Part shown: one piece after another, positions 54,515-63,806 of the stretch | Position numbering within the stretch: position 1 is the first letter of the stretch | Layout: every line of letters begins with the position of its first letter | Origin: Acidobacteriaceae bacterium | GTDB lineage: Bacteria > Acidobacteriota > Terriglobia > Terriglobales > Acidobacteriaceae | Reading direction: 5' to 3' | Length of the DNA: 64,000 nt | Assembly: GCA_025350325.1 (NCBI GenBank) | Contig: JANXYB010000013.1 | Location: 36,939 to 100,938, forward strand | Notes under the pieces: generated by a model | What the model was told of the DNA's origin: nothing | The model's database searches: none | The model's input: the letters and a program-made list of their open reading frames with translations, nothing else | Program-made: the position numbers and the translations under genes

Positions 54515-55522
54515 ATGAGCCCGTCCGAAACTACACTGGCCAGAATGCATAGAGTAAAAGAGAAAAACATCCCGTCAAAGCCGGTCCCTGCGAAGAAGGA
54601 ATTTTCGCTGATCTCCGATCAGAAGCTGGTCAAGCTTTACACCACGATGGTGCAATGTCGCATGCTTGAGCAGCGAGCTACCAGCTTGTTTGAGCAAGGT
54701 AAACTCGCGGATGATCTCCGCGCATCTGCTGATAGAGAAGCGGCCGCCGCAGCCGTCGCTATCAACCTACTCCGCACAGACGCGCTCAGCCTGTCAATCG
54801 GTGACTTCGCGCCCGCCTTCGTACAGGGTTTGCCACTTGAACAGATATTCAAGCAGCTCGGGCACAAGTTCGAACTGAACGGTACGGCTTCAGCCACGCA
54901 TTCGCAATATCAGGTTCTCAATATCTTCTTTCCTGTCTTGACTCTCCGTGATCAACTCGACCGCGTCGTTGAGGTTGCGCGCGCGCTTGGGACAAACAAG
55001 AAAAGCAGCATCGCTGTTGCATTCTTTGAAGCGGATCGGTCCACCGCAAATGCAGTTCATTGCGCGCTCAAGTCTGCGGGTACTGAAAATCTCCCTATCC
55101 TGTTCGTCAGTCATGGGCACGTCGAACGAGCAAAACGCAAGCCGAACAGTAGCATAAAGACTGCTGCGCCCGACGCCTTGCTCAATGGTGTTCCGACTAT
55201 CGTAGTCGACGCCAGCGACGTGGTAGCTATTTATCGGGTAGTAACTGAGGCCATGGCGCGGGCTCGACAAGGTCGCGGACCGACCTTGCTCGAGTGCGTA
55301 CCGGTTTTGCCCTCTGCCCCAACTGTGAACGCGACCATCGAAGATCGCATCAAAGATATGGATAGTATGAAAGATAGGGACTGTTCCGATGTTGTGGATT
55401 GCATTTCGAAAATGGAGACTTACCTCCAGCGTAAGGGTTTATTCAGCGAAAACCTCAAGCGGCGAATTGTTACCCACTTTAACGCTAAACTTGAGCTAGC
55501 TACCAGATTGTTAAACGATTAG
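54515..55522 (+). CDS. Degenerate E1-alpha-like protein
   Basis: A 335-residue protein like the alpha subunit of thiamine-diphosphate-dependent 2-oxoacid dehydrogenases. LVKLYTTMVQCRMLEQRA, GVPTIVVDASDVVAIYRVV and ARQGRGPTLLECV resemble that family. The ThDP-binding GDG...N motif is absent; the corresponding region reads FFEADRSTANAVH, at about residues 169-181. The His/Tyr residues that close the active site are also unclear. I infer that it does not bind ThDP and may have a structural or regulatory role. No beta subunit or E2/E3 gene is nearby; the Wzi-like gene follows 105 bases later. Confidence 0.8.
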   Translation: MSPSETTLARMHRVKEKNIPSKPVPAKKEFSLISDQKLVKLYTTMVQCRMLEQRATSLFEQGKLADDLRASADREAAAAAVAINLLRTDALSLSIGDFAPAFVQGLPLEQIFKQLGHKFELNGTASATHSQYQVLNIFFPVLTLRDQLDRVVEVARALGTNKKSSIAVAFFEADRSTANAVHCALKSAGTENLPILFVSHGHVERAKRKPNSSIKTAAPDALLNGVPTIVVDASDVVAIYRVVTEAMARARQGRGPTLLECVPVLPSAPTVNATIEDRIKDMDSMKDRDCSDVVDCISKMETYLQRKGLFSENLKRRIVTHFNAKLELATRLLND

Positions 55523-55627
55523 TCCAAAGGGTACCGAGGGTTGTCCCGCACCTTAATTTTTATTCGACGCACCTCAGAGCGGTACGGGCCAGGACTAACC
55601 CACAATGATAAAGCGAGGAAAAAGAGC

Positions 55628-57421
55628 GTGAGCAGACGCGTGGCCATAGCTTCTGTCATCCAGTATGCGATTGCGGTGACAGGAATTTTAATTGCGACCG
55701 CCAAACCACTCACAGCTGAAACGCCGGCACCCCCTGAAGGATTCGGGCAAACGGCACGCGACAACAGCCGCCCGACGCCAGTCTGCGAACCGTCAAGTCT
55801 CGCTTCTCCCTACATCCCCGTCGATAGCTGGGTTTATCCTGCCGTGCTGCGACTCTACGGGCTCGGTTATATCGATAGCGCGTTTCTAGGGATGAGACCT
55901 TGGACGCGCGCCAGCGTTGACCACATGCTTGAAGACGCCGGCGTGCGTATCGACGATGCGGACGCCGGGCCAGCCTTGGACGAGGCACAGGAAATCTACG
56001 AGGCGCTCAACCGCGAACTGCACCAGGACATGGAAGGACCCTGCCTGGCCCATCAAGGAAACATGCGCCTCGAGTCGGTTTACTCCGTACAACGGGCGAT
56101 TAGAGGAACTTCGCTTCGCGACAGCTTCCATCTCGGCGAAACGATTACCAACGACTACGGTAGGCCCTACGCGAACGGTTTTGACAACTACACAGGTGCC
56201 AGTGGCTATGCTTCGGCTGGTAGATTTTTGTTTTACGCGCGTGGTGAATTTCAAGGCGCGCCATCGGCCACAGGGTATTCCCCTGCATTAGCGCTAACGC
56301 TTTCAAACCAAGACACCGTGCCGTTCATCAATCCGGTCACACTGCTGCCCTACAATCAGGCGACCATTCCCTTAGGACCTGTACCGTCTGCCACCAACGG
56401 CCGCCTGCTCGAGGCCTATGTGTCGGCGCACCTGCTCAATCACGAAATCTCTTTTGGCAAGCAAGACAGTTGGCTGGGGCCCGGACTCGGCGGCGGAATG
56501 GCCTACTCAAACAATGCTGAAAACATATACTCGTTTCGCATCAACCGCATCGAGCCGCTGCATGTTCCAGGGCTCTCGTATCTCACCGGCCCCTTTCGCT
56601 ACGACTTTATGGTTGGGTCGTTGAAAGGTCACGTGGCACCCAATGATCCCTGGGTACATGTTGAGAAGATCAGCTTCAGGCCCACTGAGAATCTCGAAAT
56701 GGGATTCGAACGGACTGTGATCTGGGGCGGCAAGGGGCATGCGCCCATCACCATTCACTCGTTTCTCAAAAGCTTTTTCAGTTTCACCGCCGGCACCGCA
56801 GCAGAAAAGTTCAGTCGCAACGATCCCGGCGCTCGGTTCGGTGCGTTCGACTTTTCGTACCGGCTTCCCTTCGTCCGCAATTGGCTCACACTCTACACCG
56901 ACTCTGAAGTGCACGATGATGTCTCGCCGATCGATGCGCCCCGCCGTGCTTCGTGGCGACCCGGTCTCTATCTCTCGCATGTACCTGGCATTCCAAAGCT
57001 GGATATGCGCGTCGAAGCTGTTACAACCGATCCGCCAGTTTCGACCAGCCAGGACGGTCGATTTATGTATTGGGAAGCCGTACAGAAGCAGGGATACACC
57101 AACAAGGGCGTGCTCTTTGGCGACTGGAACGGTCGCGAGGCCAAAGGCGGTCAAGCCTGGCTCACATATCATCTCAGCGGCAATGAATGGCTCAAGGTCG
57201 GCATGAGGAATCAGAAAGCAGCGAAGGACTTCATCTTCGGCGGAACCACTTTGAACGACATCGATTTTCAAGCGGTGAAACGCATTGGCAAGGACTTTGA
57301 AGTCAACGGCAACTTCAGTTACGAACGCTGGAAAGCTCCCATCTATCTTCCCGGTCAGCAGACTGTGACTACAACGACTATCCAGCTGACATGGTTTCCA
57401 GATCGCAAGGTCAGTTTCTAA
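55628..57421 (+). CDS. Wzi-like capsule assembly outer-membrane protein
   Basis: A 597-residue protein with a signal peptide (VSRRVAIASVIQYAIAVTG...), an alpha-helical N-terminal region (VDHMLEDAGVRIDDAD) and a long beta-barrel (for example SFGKQDSWLGPGLGGGMAYS, GFERTVIWGGKGHAPITIH). Wzi is a lectin-like barrel that anchors capsular polysaccharide to the outer membrane. It ends in Phe (RKVSF). A GTG start at 55628 with GAGGAA upstream yields the signal peptide. It stops six bases before the convergent xerC gene. Confidence 0.9.
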   Translation: MSRRVAIASVIQYAIAVTGILIATAKPLTAETPAPPEGFGQTARDNSRPTPVCEPSSLASPYIPVDSWVYPAVLRLYGLGYIDSAFLGMRPWTRASVDHMLEDAGVRIDDADAGPALDEAQEIYEALNRELHQDMEGPCLAHQGNMRLESVYSVQRAIRGTSLRDSFHLGETITNDYGRPYANGFDNYTGASGYASAGRFLFYARGEFQGAPSATGYSPALALTLSNQDTVPFINPVTLLPYNQATIPLGPVPSATNGRLLEAYVSAHLLNHEISFGKQDSWLGPGLGGGMAYSNNAENIYSFRINRIEPLHVPGLSYLTGPFRYDFMVGSLKGHVAPNDPWVHVEKISFRPTENLEMGFERTVIWGGKGHAPITIHSFLKSFFSFTAGTAAEKFSRNDPGARFGAFDFSYRLPFVRNWLTLYTDSEVHDDVSPIDAPRRASWRPGLYLSHVPGIPKLDMRVEAVTTDPPVSTSQDGRFMYWEAVQKQGYTNKGVLFGDWNGREAKGGQAWLTYHLSGNEWLKVGMRNQKAAKDFIFGGTTLNDIDFQAVKRIGKDFEVNGNFSYERWKAPIYLPGQQTVTTTTIQLTWFPDRKVSF

Positions 57422-57427
57422 TTTGCA

Positions 57428-58402
57428 TTAGTGTGCGCGCGGGTGGGTGTTGTCATAGACCTTCTCAAGCTGTGCAGTCGTCAGCTGCGTGTATCGCTGT
57501 GTCGTAGACAGGCGTTCGTGTCCCAGCAACTCCTGGATCGCGCGCAAGTCTGCGCCCTCTTCCAACAGGTGTGTTCCGAAAGCATGTCGCAGTGTGTGCG
57601 GATGCACGTCCGCTGATAGTCCCCGCGTAACCGCAATCCGCTTGACGATGCGGCCGACACTGCGCGTCGTCAGCCGGGCCTGCCCCCCCACCTTACCCAA
57701 CCCGCGCATCTGCAGATTAATGAGCAATGCTGGAGTAACAGGACCCCTCGATTTGCTATTCGCCGAGAGTCGCGCAGAACGTTCCGCAAGATAGGCCCGC
57801 AATGCATGCGCGGCGGCGTCTCCCAGCGGAACCAGCCGCTGCTTCTGCCCCTTGCCGCGAATCAGGATCGCTTCGTTGGCCCAGTGAATGTCTTCAAGGT
57901 TTAAGTTGGTCAGCTCTGCGTTGCGAATACCGCATCCGTAGAGCAATTCGAGAATTGTCTTATCGCGCGCAGGCCAGCTTGCGACGTCCTCAGTGACCGA
58001 GTCCACCACGCGATTCATCTGCTCGATGGATGGCACGCGAGGTAGATGCTTCGGCAGGCGCGGCGTAGATACCAGCGAGGCTGGATTCTGTTGCACGTAG
58101 CCCGCACGCGCCAGCCACTTAAACCAGCTGCGAATAGCAGCAAGCGCACGGGCCGTTGATGCTTTTGTGAGCCCGCGCTCTAAGAGCGTTCCAAGATATG
58201 CGCGGATCTGCGTATGCTCTATTTGTTCTACCGTCTGCTGTGCGCCCTGCTGCTCCGCAATGAAAGCTGCAAAGTTGTGTAACTCTCGATCGTATGCTCG
58301 CAGCGTGTGCATCGACGATCCGCGCTCGTTGGCTAACATGCGGAGGAATTCCGCGACAAGTTCGCCAAGGGGCGTTGTGTTATCGACGGGCGTGGCCCTC
58401 AT
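57428..58402 (-). CDS. xerC: Tyrosine recombinase XerC
   Basis: A 324-residue site-specific recombinase of the XerC type. The catalytic set is complete: Arg in [13 protein letters not shown], His-x-x-Arg in [17 protein letters not shown], His in [10 protein letters not shown] and nucleophile Tyr in TQRYTQL. The N-terminal SAM-like core-binding domain is at about residues 1-110. It should act with XerD at dif to resolve chromosome dimers before division. It overlaps xerD by four bases and so is coupled to it. No mobile-element genes surround it. Confidence 0.93.
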   Translation of the reverse strand: MRATPVDNTTPLGELVAEFLRMLANERGSSMHTLRAYDRELHNFAAFIAEQQGAQQTVEQIEHTQIRAYLGTLLERGLTKASTARALAAIRSWFKWLARAGYVQQNPASLVSTPRLPKHLPRVPSIEQMNRVVDSVTEDVASWPARDKTILELLYGCGIRNAELTNLNLEDIHWANEAILIRGKGQKQRLVPLGDAAAHALRAYLAERSARLSANSKSRGPVTPALLINLQMRGLGKVGGQARLTTRSVGRIVKRIAVTRGLSADVHPHTLRHAFGTHLLEEGADLRAIQELLGHERLSTTQRYTQLTTAQLEKVYDNTHPRAH

Positions 58403-59427
58403 GACCTTGCCTTGACGAGGTGCAGGCCGAAGTTAGATACCGGACTCGGAATCGGCTCACGGCTTGAATCAGCGGAGGCCGTTTCCTCTGGCCGCACGGC
58501 GGCGCGCGGATGGTGCTCGCGATGAACCGCTTTGAGGCGGCCCAGTGCCAGGTGCGTATAAATCTGTGTCGTCGAGATGTCCGCGTGCCCCAACAGCAGT
58601 TGAACACTGCGCAGGTCGGCTCCGTGCTCAACCATGTGCGTGGCACAGCTATGCCGCAGGCGATGCGGACTCGCAGTGGAGTTGGCGAGCTTCACCAGGT
58701 GCCAAATCCATTGCCGCGTAAGAGGCATCCCGCGCAAAGACAGGAAGAGGCGCGTCGCATCCTGGCGCGCTACAGCAATTTTTCGCGTAGTGCTGATGCG
58801 CGCCAGATGCGGACGGCCCTCGCGCAAGTAATGCTCGATTGCCTGGATTGCGCTGCGACCGAGGGGCACAATGCGCTCCTTGTCTCCTTTGCCGCGCACT
58901 TGAACGCGTCCCGCATCAAGAGACAAGTCGCCAGTCGACAGCGACGTCACCTCGGATACCCGCAGGCCCGCCGCATACAGCAACTCTAGAATTGCGCAGT
59001 CGCGCAATGCCGTGGCATTGGCCTGCGGATGCGATGCGGCCATCGCGGCTCGCTCCAGCATCTCTGTCACTTCCGGCTCCGCAAGCGACTTAGGCAAAAC
59101 TTTCCATGACTTCGGCGACTCAATGTTGACGGTAGGATCGTGATGAATGCGCGCGTCAAGCAAAAGCCACTTGTAAAATCCGCGCAAACAACTTAGCTTG
59201 CGTGCAATTGAACGCGCGTCAATGCCGTGGTCGCGCAGATGTTCGAGAAGCGCTGCCACATCCTGCTGCACCGCAGTGAGTAAGACGCCCTGACGCCCCT
59301 CGAGAAACTCGGCAAAGGTTTTTAAATCGCTGTTATAGGCTTCACAGGTGAGCGGCCGCAAGCCTTTCTCCACGCGCAGATAGGCTTGGTAATCTTTGAT
59401 CAGCGCCAGATTGCCTTGAGCGTTCAC
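58399..59427 (-). CDS. xerD: Tyrosine recombinase XerD
   Basis: A 342-residue XerD-type recombinase. [20 protein letters not shown] opens the core-binding domain, and [38 protein letters not shown] and [10 protein letters not shown] carry the Arg, His-Arg, His and Tyr residues. It is about 40 residues longer than usual, with an Arg/Pro/Glu-rich tail after the Tyr. The start has the typical N-terminus, and it begins the two-gene unit with xerC. Adjacent xerD-xerC is a known arrangement in this phylum. Confidence 0.93.
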   Translation of the reverse strand: MNAQGNLALIKDYQAYLRVEKGLRPLTCEAYNSDLKTFAEFLEGRQGVLLTAVQQDVAALLEHLRDHGIDARSIARKLSCLRGFYKWLLLDARIHHDPTVNIESPKSWKVLPKSLAEPEVTEMLERAAMAASHPQANATALRDCAILELLYAAGLRVSEVTSLSTGDLSLDAGRVQVRGKGDKERIVPLGRSAIQAIEHYLREGRPHLARISTTRKIAVARQDATRLFLSLRGMPLTRQWIWHLVKLANSTASPHRLRHSCATHMVEHGADLRSVQLLLGHADISTTQIYTHLALGRLKAVHREHHPRAAVRPEETASADSSREPIPSPVSNFGLHLVKARS

Positions 59428-59572
59428 ACTTTCGATTATCCGCGTAGAGTGGTCGTGATGCTGGCGGTCAGAGGTTCACCGAACCTCCTTCATCAAGGAC
59501 TCAAAATGGTCAACAAGACCACGTTGAGAAGTTGCGATTGTTTGAAACCTTCGCTCGGGTCTGCTGTTCGGG

Positions 59573-60115
59573 TCAGCGTCTTCTCAGAAGAGCCTGGATT
59601 TTATTCTCCATCGCATCAAGGTCAGCCTCTCCCTCGAAACGCGCCAAGGCCTTACCGTCACGGCCGATCAGGTAGGTGATTGGAAGGCCGAGGATTCCGC
59701 CATACAGAGTGCCCAATCGTTCGTCACCCATAATGACGGGGAAATTCAGATCGAGCCTGCGCTCTGTTGTTCGGACCATTGCCTGATCGTCGTCCATCGC
59801 CACAGAAATGATTTGCAGCCCAGCCGGTCCATATTGCTTCTGCCATGCGGCAAAGTGGGGCAATTCCTGCTGACACGGAGCGCACCAGGTAGCCCAGAAA
59901 TTCAACAAGACCACTCTCCCGCGGAATGTTCGCAGATCGACTTGCTTGCCGCTGAGATCCTTTCGAGCGAATTGAGGTGCCGGCTTATGTAAAAGAGACC
60001 TTCCCGGCTGCTCTGCGCGCAGTGGTCCAACACCGAGAAGCACCGTGAATACAAAGCCTGCGAGGATGCCGCGATGGCGAATGAATGAGAAACGAGTGAG
60101 ATAGTTGCTGATCAC
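59573..60115 (-). CDS. Thioredoxin-like TlpA/ResA-type protein
   Basis: A 180-residue periplasmic thioredoxin with an N-terminal membrane or signal segment (ILAGFVFTVLLGVG) and the active site WCAPC (Cys78, Cys81). FPVIMGDERLGTLYGGILGL and PITYLIGRDGKALARFEGE are typical of the AhpC/TSA-type TlpA/ResA group. It probably reduces disulfides in the periplasm, for example for cytochrome c maturation. It is read 18 bases downstream of the rhodanese-like gene, so the two may form a sulfur-handling pair. Confidence 0.9.
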   Translation of the reverse strand: MISNYLTRFSFIRHRGILAGFVFTVLLGVGPLRAEQPGRSLLHKPAPQFARKDLSGKQVDLRTFRGRVVLLNFWATWCAPCQQELPHFAAWQKQYGPAGLQIISVAMDDDQAMVRTTERRLDLNFPVIMGDERLGTLYGGILGLPITYLIGRDGKALARFEGEADLDAMENKIQALLRRR

Positions 60116-60133
60116 AACCTGCTCGCGTCTGAG

Positions 60134-60619
60134 CTATTCGCCCTTCTCAATTGGATAACCTTTCGCGACCCAATCGGTTCCGAAATTATGCGCAAAATAT
60201 AAGACCTTCACATTGGTGAAACCGAGCTCATGCAACTTGGCGTAGGCCGGTCCAACATTGGGACAGCGATCCCACGGGCAGCACCCACAATAGAGAATAA
60301 TCAACTTGTCTTTGGGCGACGAAGACACCATGTTCTCGAAGGTGTGCAATCCCGCTGGCTGCGCCGCAGCACCGGCATAAACGGAGCCCGGAATGTGCGC
60401 CTCCGCATAAAAAATGTGCGACCCGACCTGCAGCAACAGCGGCGGGTAGGTATCGCGAACGTGCAGCGTCTTGACCAGTTCAGCGGGCTGCATCACATCG
60501 GATCGAGGAATTGAGGAAGCGGCGGGACCCTGCGCCCTGCCAATATTCGCTCCGTTGGAACAAGCGAGTACAGCCGGGCAGCAAAAAAGAACGGTGCGGA
60601 TAAACTCTCTTCGTCGCAT
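60134..60619 (-). CDS. Exported rhodanese-like protein
   Basis: A 161-residue rhodanese-fold protein with a Tat-like start (MRRREFIRTVLF) and a lipobox-like VLACS, so it may be Tat-exported and lipidated. The rhodanese loop is IILYCGCCPWDRCPN, with cysteines at 111, 113, 114 and 119; the CCPW arrangement differs from the usual CxxGxR. It may transfer sulfur or bind a metal. It precedes the thioredoxin gene in the same direction, which suggests a shared role in thiol or sulfur metabolism in the periplasm. Confidence 0.82.
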   Translation of the reverse strand: MRRREFIRTVLFCCPAVLACSNGANIGRAQGPAASSIPRSDVMQPAELVKTLHVRDTYPPLLLQVGSHIFYAEAHIPGSVYAGAAAQPAGLHTFENMVSSSPKDKLIILYCGCCPWDRCPNVGPAYAKLHELGFTNVKVLYFAHNFGTDWVAKGYPIEKGE

Positions 60620-60792
60620 ACTTCCCTTTCCAAAAAATAACGGTCGCTTAATTCTACGTCCGCCTGCTGGACGACCCGGTCAAGACCATGCAGATTGTTG
60701 AACGCAGACCGTTTTTCAGCTGCCGGAAGGTGCAAAGACTGGGTGGGTTGAACGAAAATAGGATTGGACTATTAAAGAGGATTGAGGGACGC

Positions 60793-61539
60793 GTGGCAGG
60801 ATCGCAGAATGTAATTATCAGATGGACCACAGAAGAATTTGAGCGGCTTGTTCTGGACGGAAAACCTGAAGTCGCAGTTTTCGACTGTGATGGAACGCTT
60901 TGGAGCGGCGACTCGGGCTACGGCTTCATGGTCTGGTCGCTTGAGCAGGGGCTGGTATCGCGCTCAACCAGCGATTGGATCGACACCCGCTATCGCGCTT
61001 ATCTCGCGGGTAGCGTAACCGAGGCACAAATCTGCGGCGAGATGGTGCAGATCTACGCCGGGCTTCGCGAACAGGAAGTGCGCGCCGCATCTGCCCGCTA
61101 CTTCGATGAATTGATCCGCCCCCATATCTTTGTCGAGATGTCGTCCCTTATCGAAAAACTACGTGGGGCCCGCGTCGAACTGTGGGCAGTGAGTTCGACA
61201 AATCGGTGGGTCGTCGCAGAAGGAGTACGCGACTTTGGGATTGCAGCGGACCATGTACTCGCTGCCGATGTTGTCGTGTCCAAAGGCCTGCTCACCAGCG
61301 AAATCATAGACGTGCCAACCGGCGAGGCCAAGGCAGTTGCACTGGCCCGCGCCAACCTTCCCCATCCCGACGCGGTCTTCGGCAACTCTATTCACGACCT
61401 CGCGATGCTTGAAACTGCCGTCCGTGCATTTCCTGTGAATCCCTCGCAAGCATTATTAGAAGCGGCTGCACAGCGAGGATGGGGCTATTTCCGCCCGCAT
61501 TCGGCTGAGGAAATCGAGCCTGCGGTGAAGGGCAAATAG
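60793..61539 (+). CDS. HAD-family phosphatase, phosphoserine phosphatase-like
   Basis: A 248-residue HAD hydrolase. The nucleophile motif VAVFDCDGTLWSGDSG holds Asp31 and Asp33, motif II is in WAVSSTNRWV, and motif III is GEAKAVAL with the acidic motif GNSIHDLAMLE. A helical cap domain lies between, as in the IB (SerB-like) subclass. The substrate is unknown. The GTG at 60793 has GAGGG close upstream and gives a usual N-terminus; an ATG at 60688 in the same frame would add 35 non-family residues. Confidence 0.8.
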   Translation: MAGSQNVIIRWTTEEFERLVLDGKPEVAVFDCDGTLWSGDSGYGFMVWSLEQGLVSRSTSDWIDTRYRAYLAGSVTEAQICGEMVQIYAGLREQEVRAASARYFDELIRPHIFVEMSSLIEKLRGARVELWAVSSTNRWVVAEGVRDFGIAADHVLAADVVVSKGLLTSEIIDVPTGEAKAVALARANLPHPDAVFGNSIHDLAMLETAVRAFPVNPSQALLEAAAQRGWGYFRPHSAEEIEPAVKGK

Positions 61540-61648
61540 GTCGGATTCGTTAGACTAAGGGGCCAGTGGAGGCTTTATATTTCATCCCGCCAAATCAATC
61601 GGGGAGCCGTCTCAGACTCATCCCTTCAAGGGCATTTACACTTGGAGT

Positions 61649-62089
61649 GTGGATGAACCGCAATCGAACCCAAGTCTTCGGCCTGTCGGTGCTGCGCTCA
61701 GGTTTGTTGCGGCAGGTCTGATTGTAAAAGGCGGTGAGATTCTCATCTGTCAACGCCGTCCAGACCAGCCGATGGCGCTGCAGTGGGAGTTCCCCGGTGG
61801 AAAAATTGAGTCCGGCGAAAGTCCGGAACAGGCCCTTGCGCGCGAGCTTGATGAGGAACTCGGCATCCAGGCGAGCGTCGGCCCCCGCATCACCCGCATC
61901 CGCCACAACTATCGTCACGGCGGCGCGGTGGACTTGCAGTTTTTTGCAGTACATGCCTTCGAGGGCGAACTTAAAAACAGGATCTTCCAGCAGTTCAAAT
62001 GGGTTCGCTTAGAAGACCTGCCCAACTACGACTTTCTCGCGGCTGACCGGGGGTTGATAAGAGATTTAGCGGCCGGGAAACTGCTCTAG
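61649..62089 (+). CDS. mutT: 8-oxo-dGTP diphosphatase MutT
   Basis: A 146-residue Nudix hydrolase that removes 8-oxo-dGTP from the nucleotide pool. The Nudix box is complete in GGKIESGESPEQALARELDE with ELG following. AAGLIVKGGEILICQRRPDQ precedes it, and QRRPDQPMALQWEFPGGK matches MutT. The GTG at 61649 is the first usable start in frame, and its ribosome site is poor. It lies 109 bases after the HAD gene. The Nramp-like gene is convergent 43 bases later. Confidence 0.9.
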   Translation: MDEPQSNPSLRPVGAALRFVAAGLIVKGGEILICQRRPDQPMALQWEFPGGKIESGESPEQALARELDEELGIQASVGPRITRIRHNYRHGGAVDLQFFAVHAFEGELKNRIFQQFKWVRLEDLPNYDFLAADRGLIRDLAAGKLL

Positions 62090-62132
62090 CCGCCGCAACC
62101 GGCTTCCCTGGCATGCTTACTTCATAAAAAGA

Positions 62133-63383
62133 TCAATGCCCGGGAATCATACCCCAGAGCATCACCATCGTCATCCCGATCACGATCAGGCTCGTACCCC
62201 AGGCAATTAGGTTCCAAAGCGCCGTGTTCTTGTGTTCGCCCATCAGGTCTTTGCGGTTGATGAGCAGCAGCATAAGTATGATCACGACCGGCAGCAGGAC
62301 GCCATTGAGCACCTGCGAGAGGATAGCGACGTTGATGAGTTGAGCGTCGGGCAGCAACAGTACGGTGATGCCTCCGCCAACGATCAATAGCGTGTAGAGC
62401 CAGTAGAAAAACGGCGCTTCAGCAAAATGCTTATCTACGCCCGACTCAAGACCCAGGCCTTCGCACACCGTGTACGACGTCGACAACGGCAAAATCGACG
62501 CAGCAAACAGCGATGCATTGAACAATCCAAAAGAAAACAAGATGAAAGCGTAATCGCCAGCCAGCGGCCGCATCGCGTCAGCCGCGTCCGCAGCTACTTG
62601 AATTGCGCCCATGCCGTGTACGTAGAGGGTCGCCGCGCACGCCACCACGATGAACCACGCAACAATGTCGGTAAACAGGCTGCCGATGATCACGTCAAGC
62701 CGCGACGCCGCGTAGTCTTTGACCCGAATGCCCTTCTCGACGATCGACGACTGCAAATAAAACTGCATCCAGGGTGCGATAGTGGTACCCACGACGCCGA
62801 TTGCCATGTAGATATAAGCCTTGTCGCGCCACACCGACTTGGGCGGCAGTTTTATTGTGGCGTGCAGGGCCTCGCTCCAGCTTGGCTGCGACAGCACACC
62901 GGCAAAGATATACGCGATATAGACGACCGAGGCGACGAGGAAGATTTTCTCGGTGCTTTTGTAATTGCCGCGCACCACCATGTACCAGACCAATGCCGCA
63001 CAGAGTGGAACCGAAACGAACTTGCTCACGTGAAACAGATGCAGTGAGCCCGCGATCCCGATAAATTCCGTGACCACGTTGGTGTAGTTCACCACCACCA
63101 GCAGCAGCATCAGCACAAACGTCAGCCTTAATCCGAATTCCTCGCGGATCAAATCGCTGAGACCTTTGCCCGTGACCACGCCCATACGGGCGCACATCTC
63201 CTGCACCACGATCAACGCGATGGTAATCGGGATCATGGTCCACAGCAGGCTGTAGCCGTACTGCGCGCCTGCCTGGGAATAGGTGAGGATGCCGCCGGAA
63301 TCGTTATCGACGTTGGCGGTAATAAATCCGGGGCCGAGAACGGCCAAAAACAGAAGTATCCGGATTCGCCAACGCTTGCCCAT
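62133..63383 (-). CDS. Nramp-family divalent metal transporter with variant metal site
   Basis: A 416-residue membrane protein of the Nramp fold with about eleven helices. GPGFITANVDNDSGG replaces the canonical TM1 DPGN: Asp26 is kept but the other residues are not. In TM6 the canonical MPH reads APW at 203-205, so the metal-selecting Met is Ala. Both changes are as known for Nramp-related magnesium transporters, so magnesium or manganese uptake is a better guess than iron. This is inference from two motifs. It is divergent from the small DNA-binding-like gene. Confidence 0.9.
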   Translation of the reverse strand: MGKRWRIRILLFLAVLGPGFITANVDNDSGGILTYSQAGAQYGYSLLWTMIPITIALIVVQEMCARMGVVTGKGLSDLIREEFGLRLTFVLMLLLVVVNYTNVVTEFIGIAGSLHLFHVSKFVSVPLCAALVWYMVVRGNYKSTEKIFLVASVVYIAYIFAGVLSQPSWSEALHATIKLPPKSVWRDKAYIYMAIGVVGTTIAPWMQFYLQSSIVEKGIRVKDYAASRLDVIIGSLFTDIVAWFIVVACAATLYVHGMGAIQVAADAADAMRPLAGDYAFILFSFGLFNASLFAASILPLSTSYTVCEGLGLESGVDKHFAEAPFFYWLYTLLIVGGGITVLLLPDAQLINVAILSQVLNGVLLPVVIILMLLLINRKDLMGEHKNTALWNLIAWGTSLIVIGMTMVMLWGMIPGH

Positions 63384-63479
63384 ACTCGCCGGTTCCTAAG
63401 GGGGGTTCATACAGATTTCCTCCTGACCATATCAGGCGAGACGAGGGTTGGCCTATTCGTACCGTGTTCGGTCCACCCG

Positions 63480-63522
63480 TTGTGCACTTTTCGATGATGA
63501 GTATCTATGTACCGTGGTACAT
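63480..63522 (+). promoter_or_regulatory. Predicted promoter with PadR-type operator
   Basis: TTGTGC (63480-63485) and TATCTA (63502-63507) are spaced by 16 bases. The palindrome ATGTACCGTGGTACAT (63507-63522) begins at the end of the -10 and fits the PadR box ATGT-N8-ACAT. A repressor bound there would block transcription of the gene at 63531. Confidence 0.55.
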
Positions 63523-63530
63523 TGATAACT

Positions 63531-63806
63531 ATGTCACAGGAAAAAGTAAACCATCCACCCGTCGAAGTCGAGCGCGTTCAAACCGGGGTTCGCCTCGAGA
63601 AACGCATGTTGAAAGTGCTTAAAGCCCTCGCCGAACAGAAAGACATGAGCCTCGGCGACCTGCTCGAAGGAATCGTGCTCCACGCATTCGAAGGCAAGGT
63701 GCCATTCTCAACCCAGACGCTCAAAGAGATCGAACAATTCAAATCCCTTTACGGGATGACCCTGAGAGCGGTCGACAGCCATCACTTCAAGGAGCGCAAG
63801 CGATGA
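63531..63806 (+). CDS. Small ribbon-helix-helix-like protein
   Basis: A 91-residue protein with a helical core: VQTGVRLEKRMLKVLKALA, MSLGDLLEGIVLHAFEG and FSTQTLKEIEQFKSLYGM. The first part resembles a ribbon-helix-helix DNA-binding fold (a strand GVRLEKR then two helices), so it may bind DNA or act as a partner subunit. It starts at an ATG 9 bases after the PadR-like palindrome and lacks a Shine-Dalgarno. The stop overlaps the start of the next gene as ATGA, so the two are translationally coupled. Confidence 0.7.
   Translation: MSQEKVNHPPVEVERVQTGVRLEKRMLKVLKALAEQKDMSLGDLLEGIVLHAFEGKVPFSTQTLKEIEQFKSLYGMTLRAVDSHHFKERKR

Noticed and set aside
57428..59427. A mobile element or integron based on two adjacent tyrosine recombinases
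   Set aside because: Both match XerC and XerD; no attachment sites, cargo or transfer genes lie around them.
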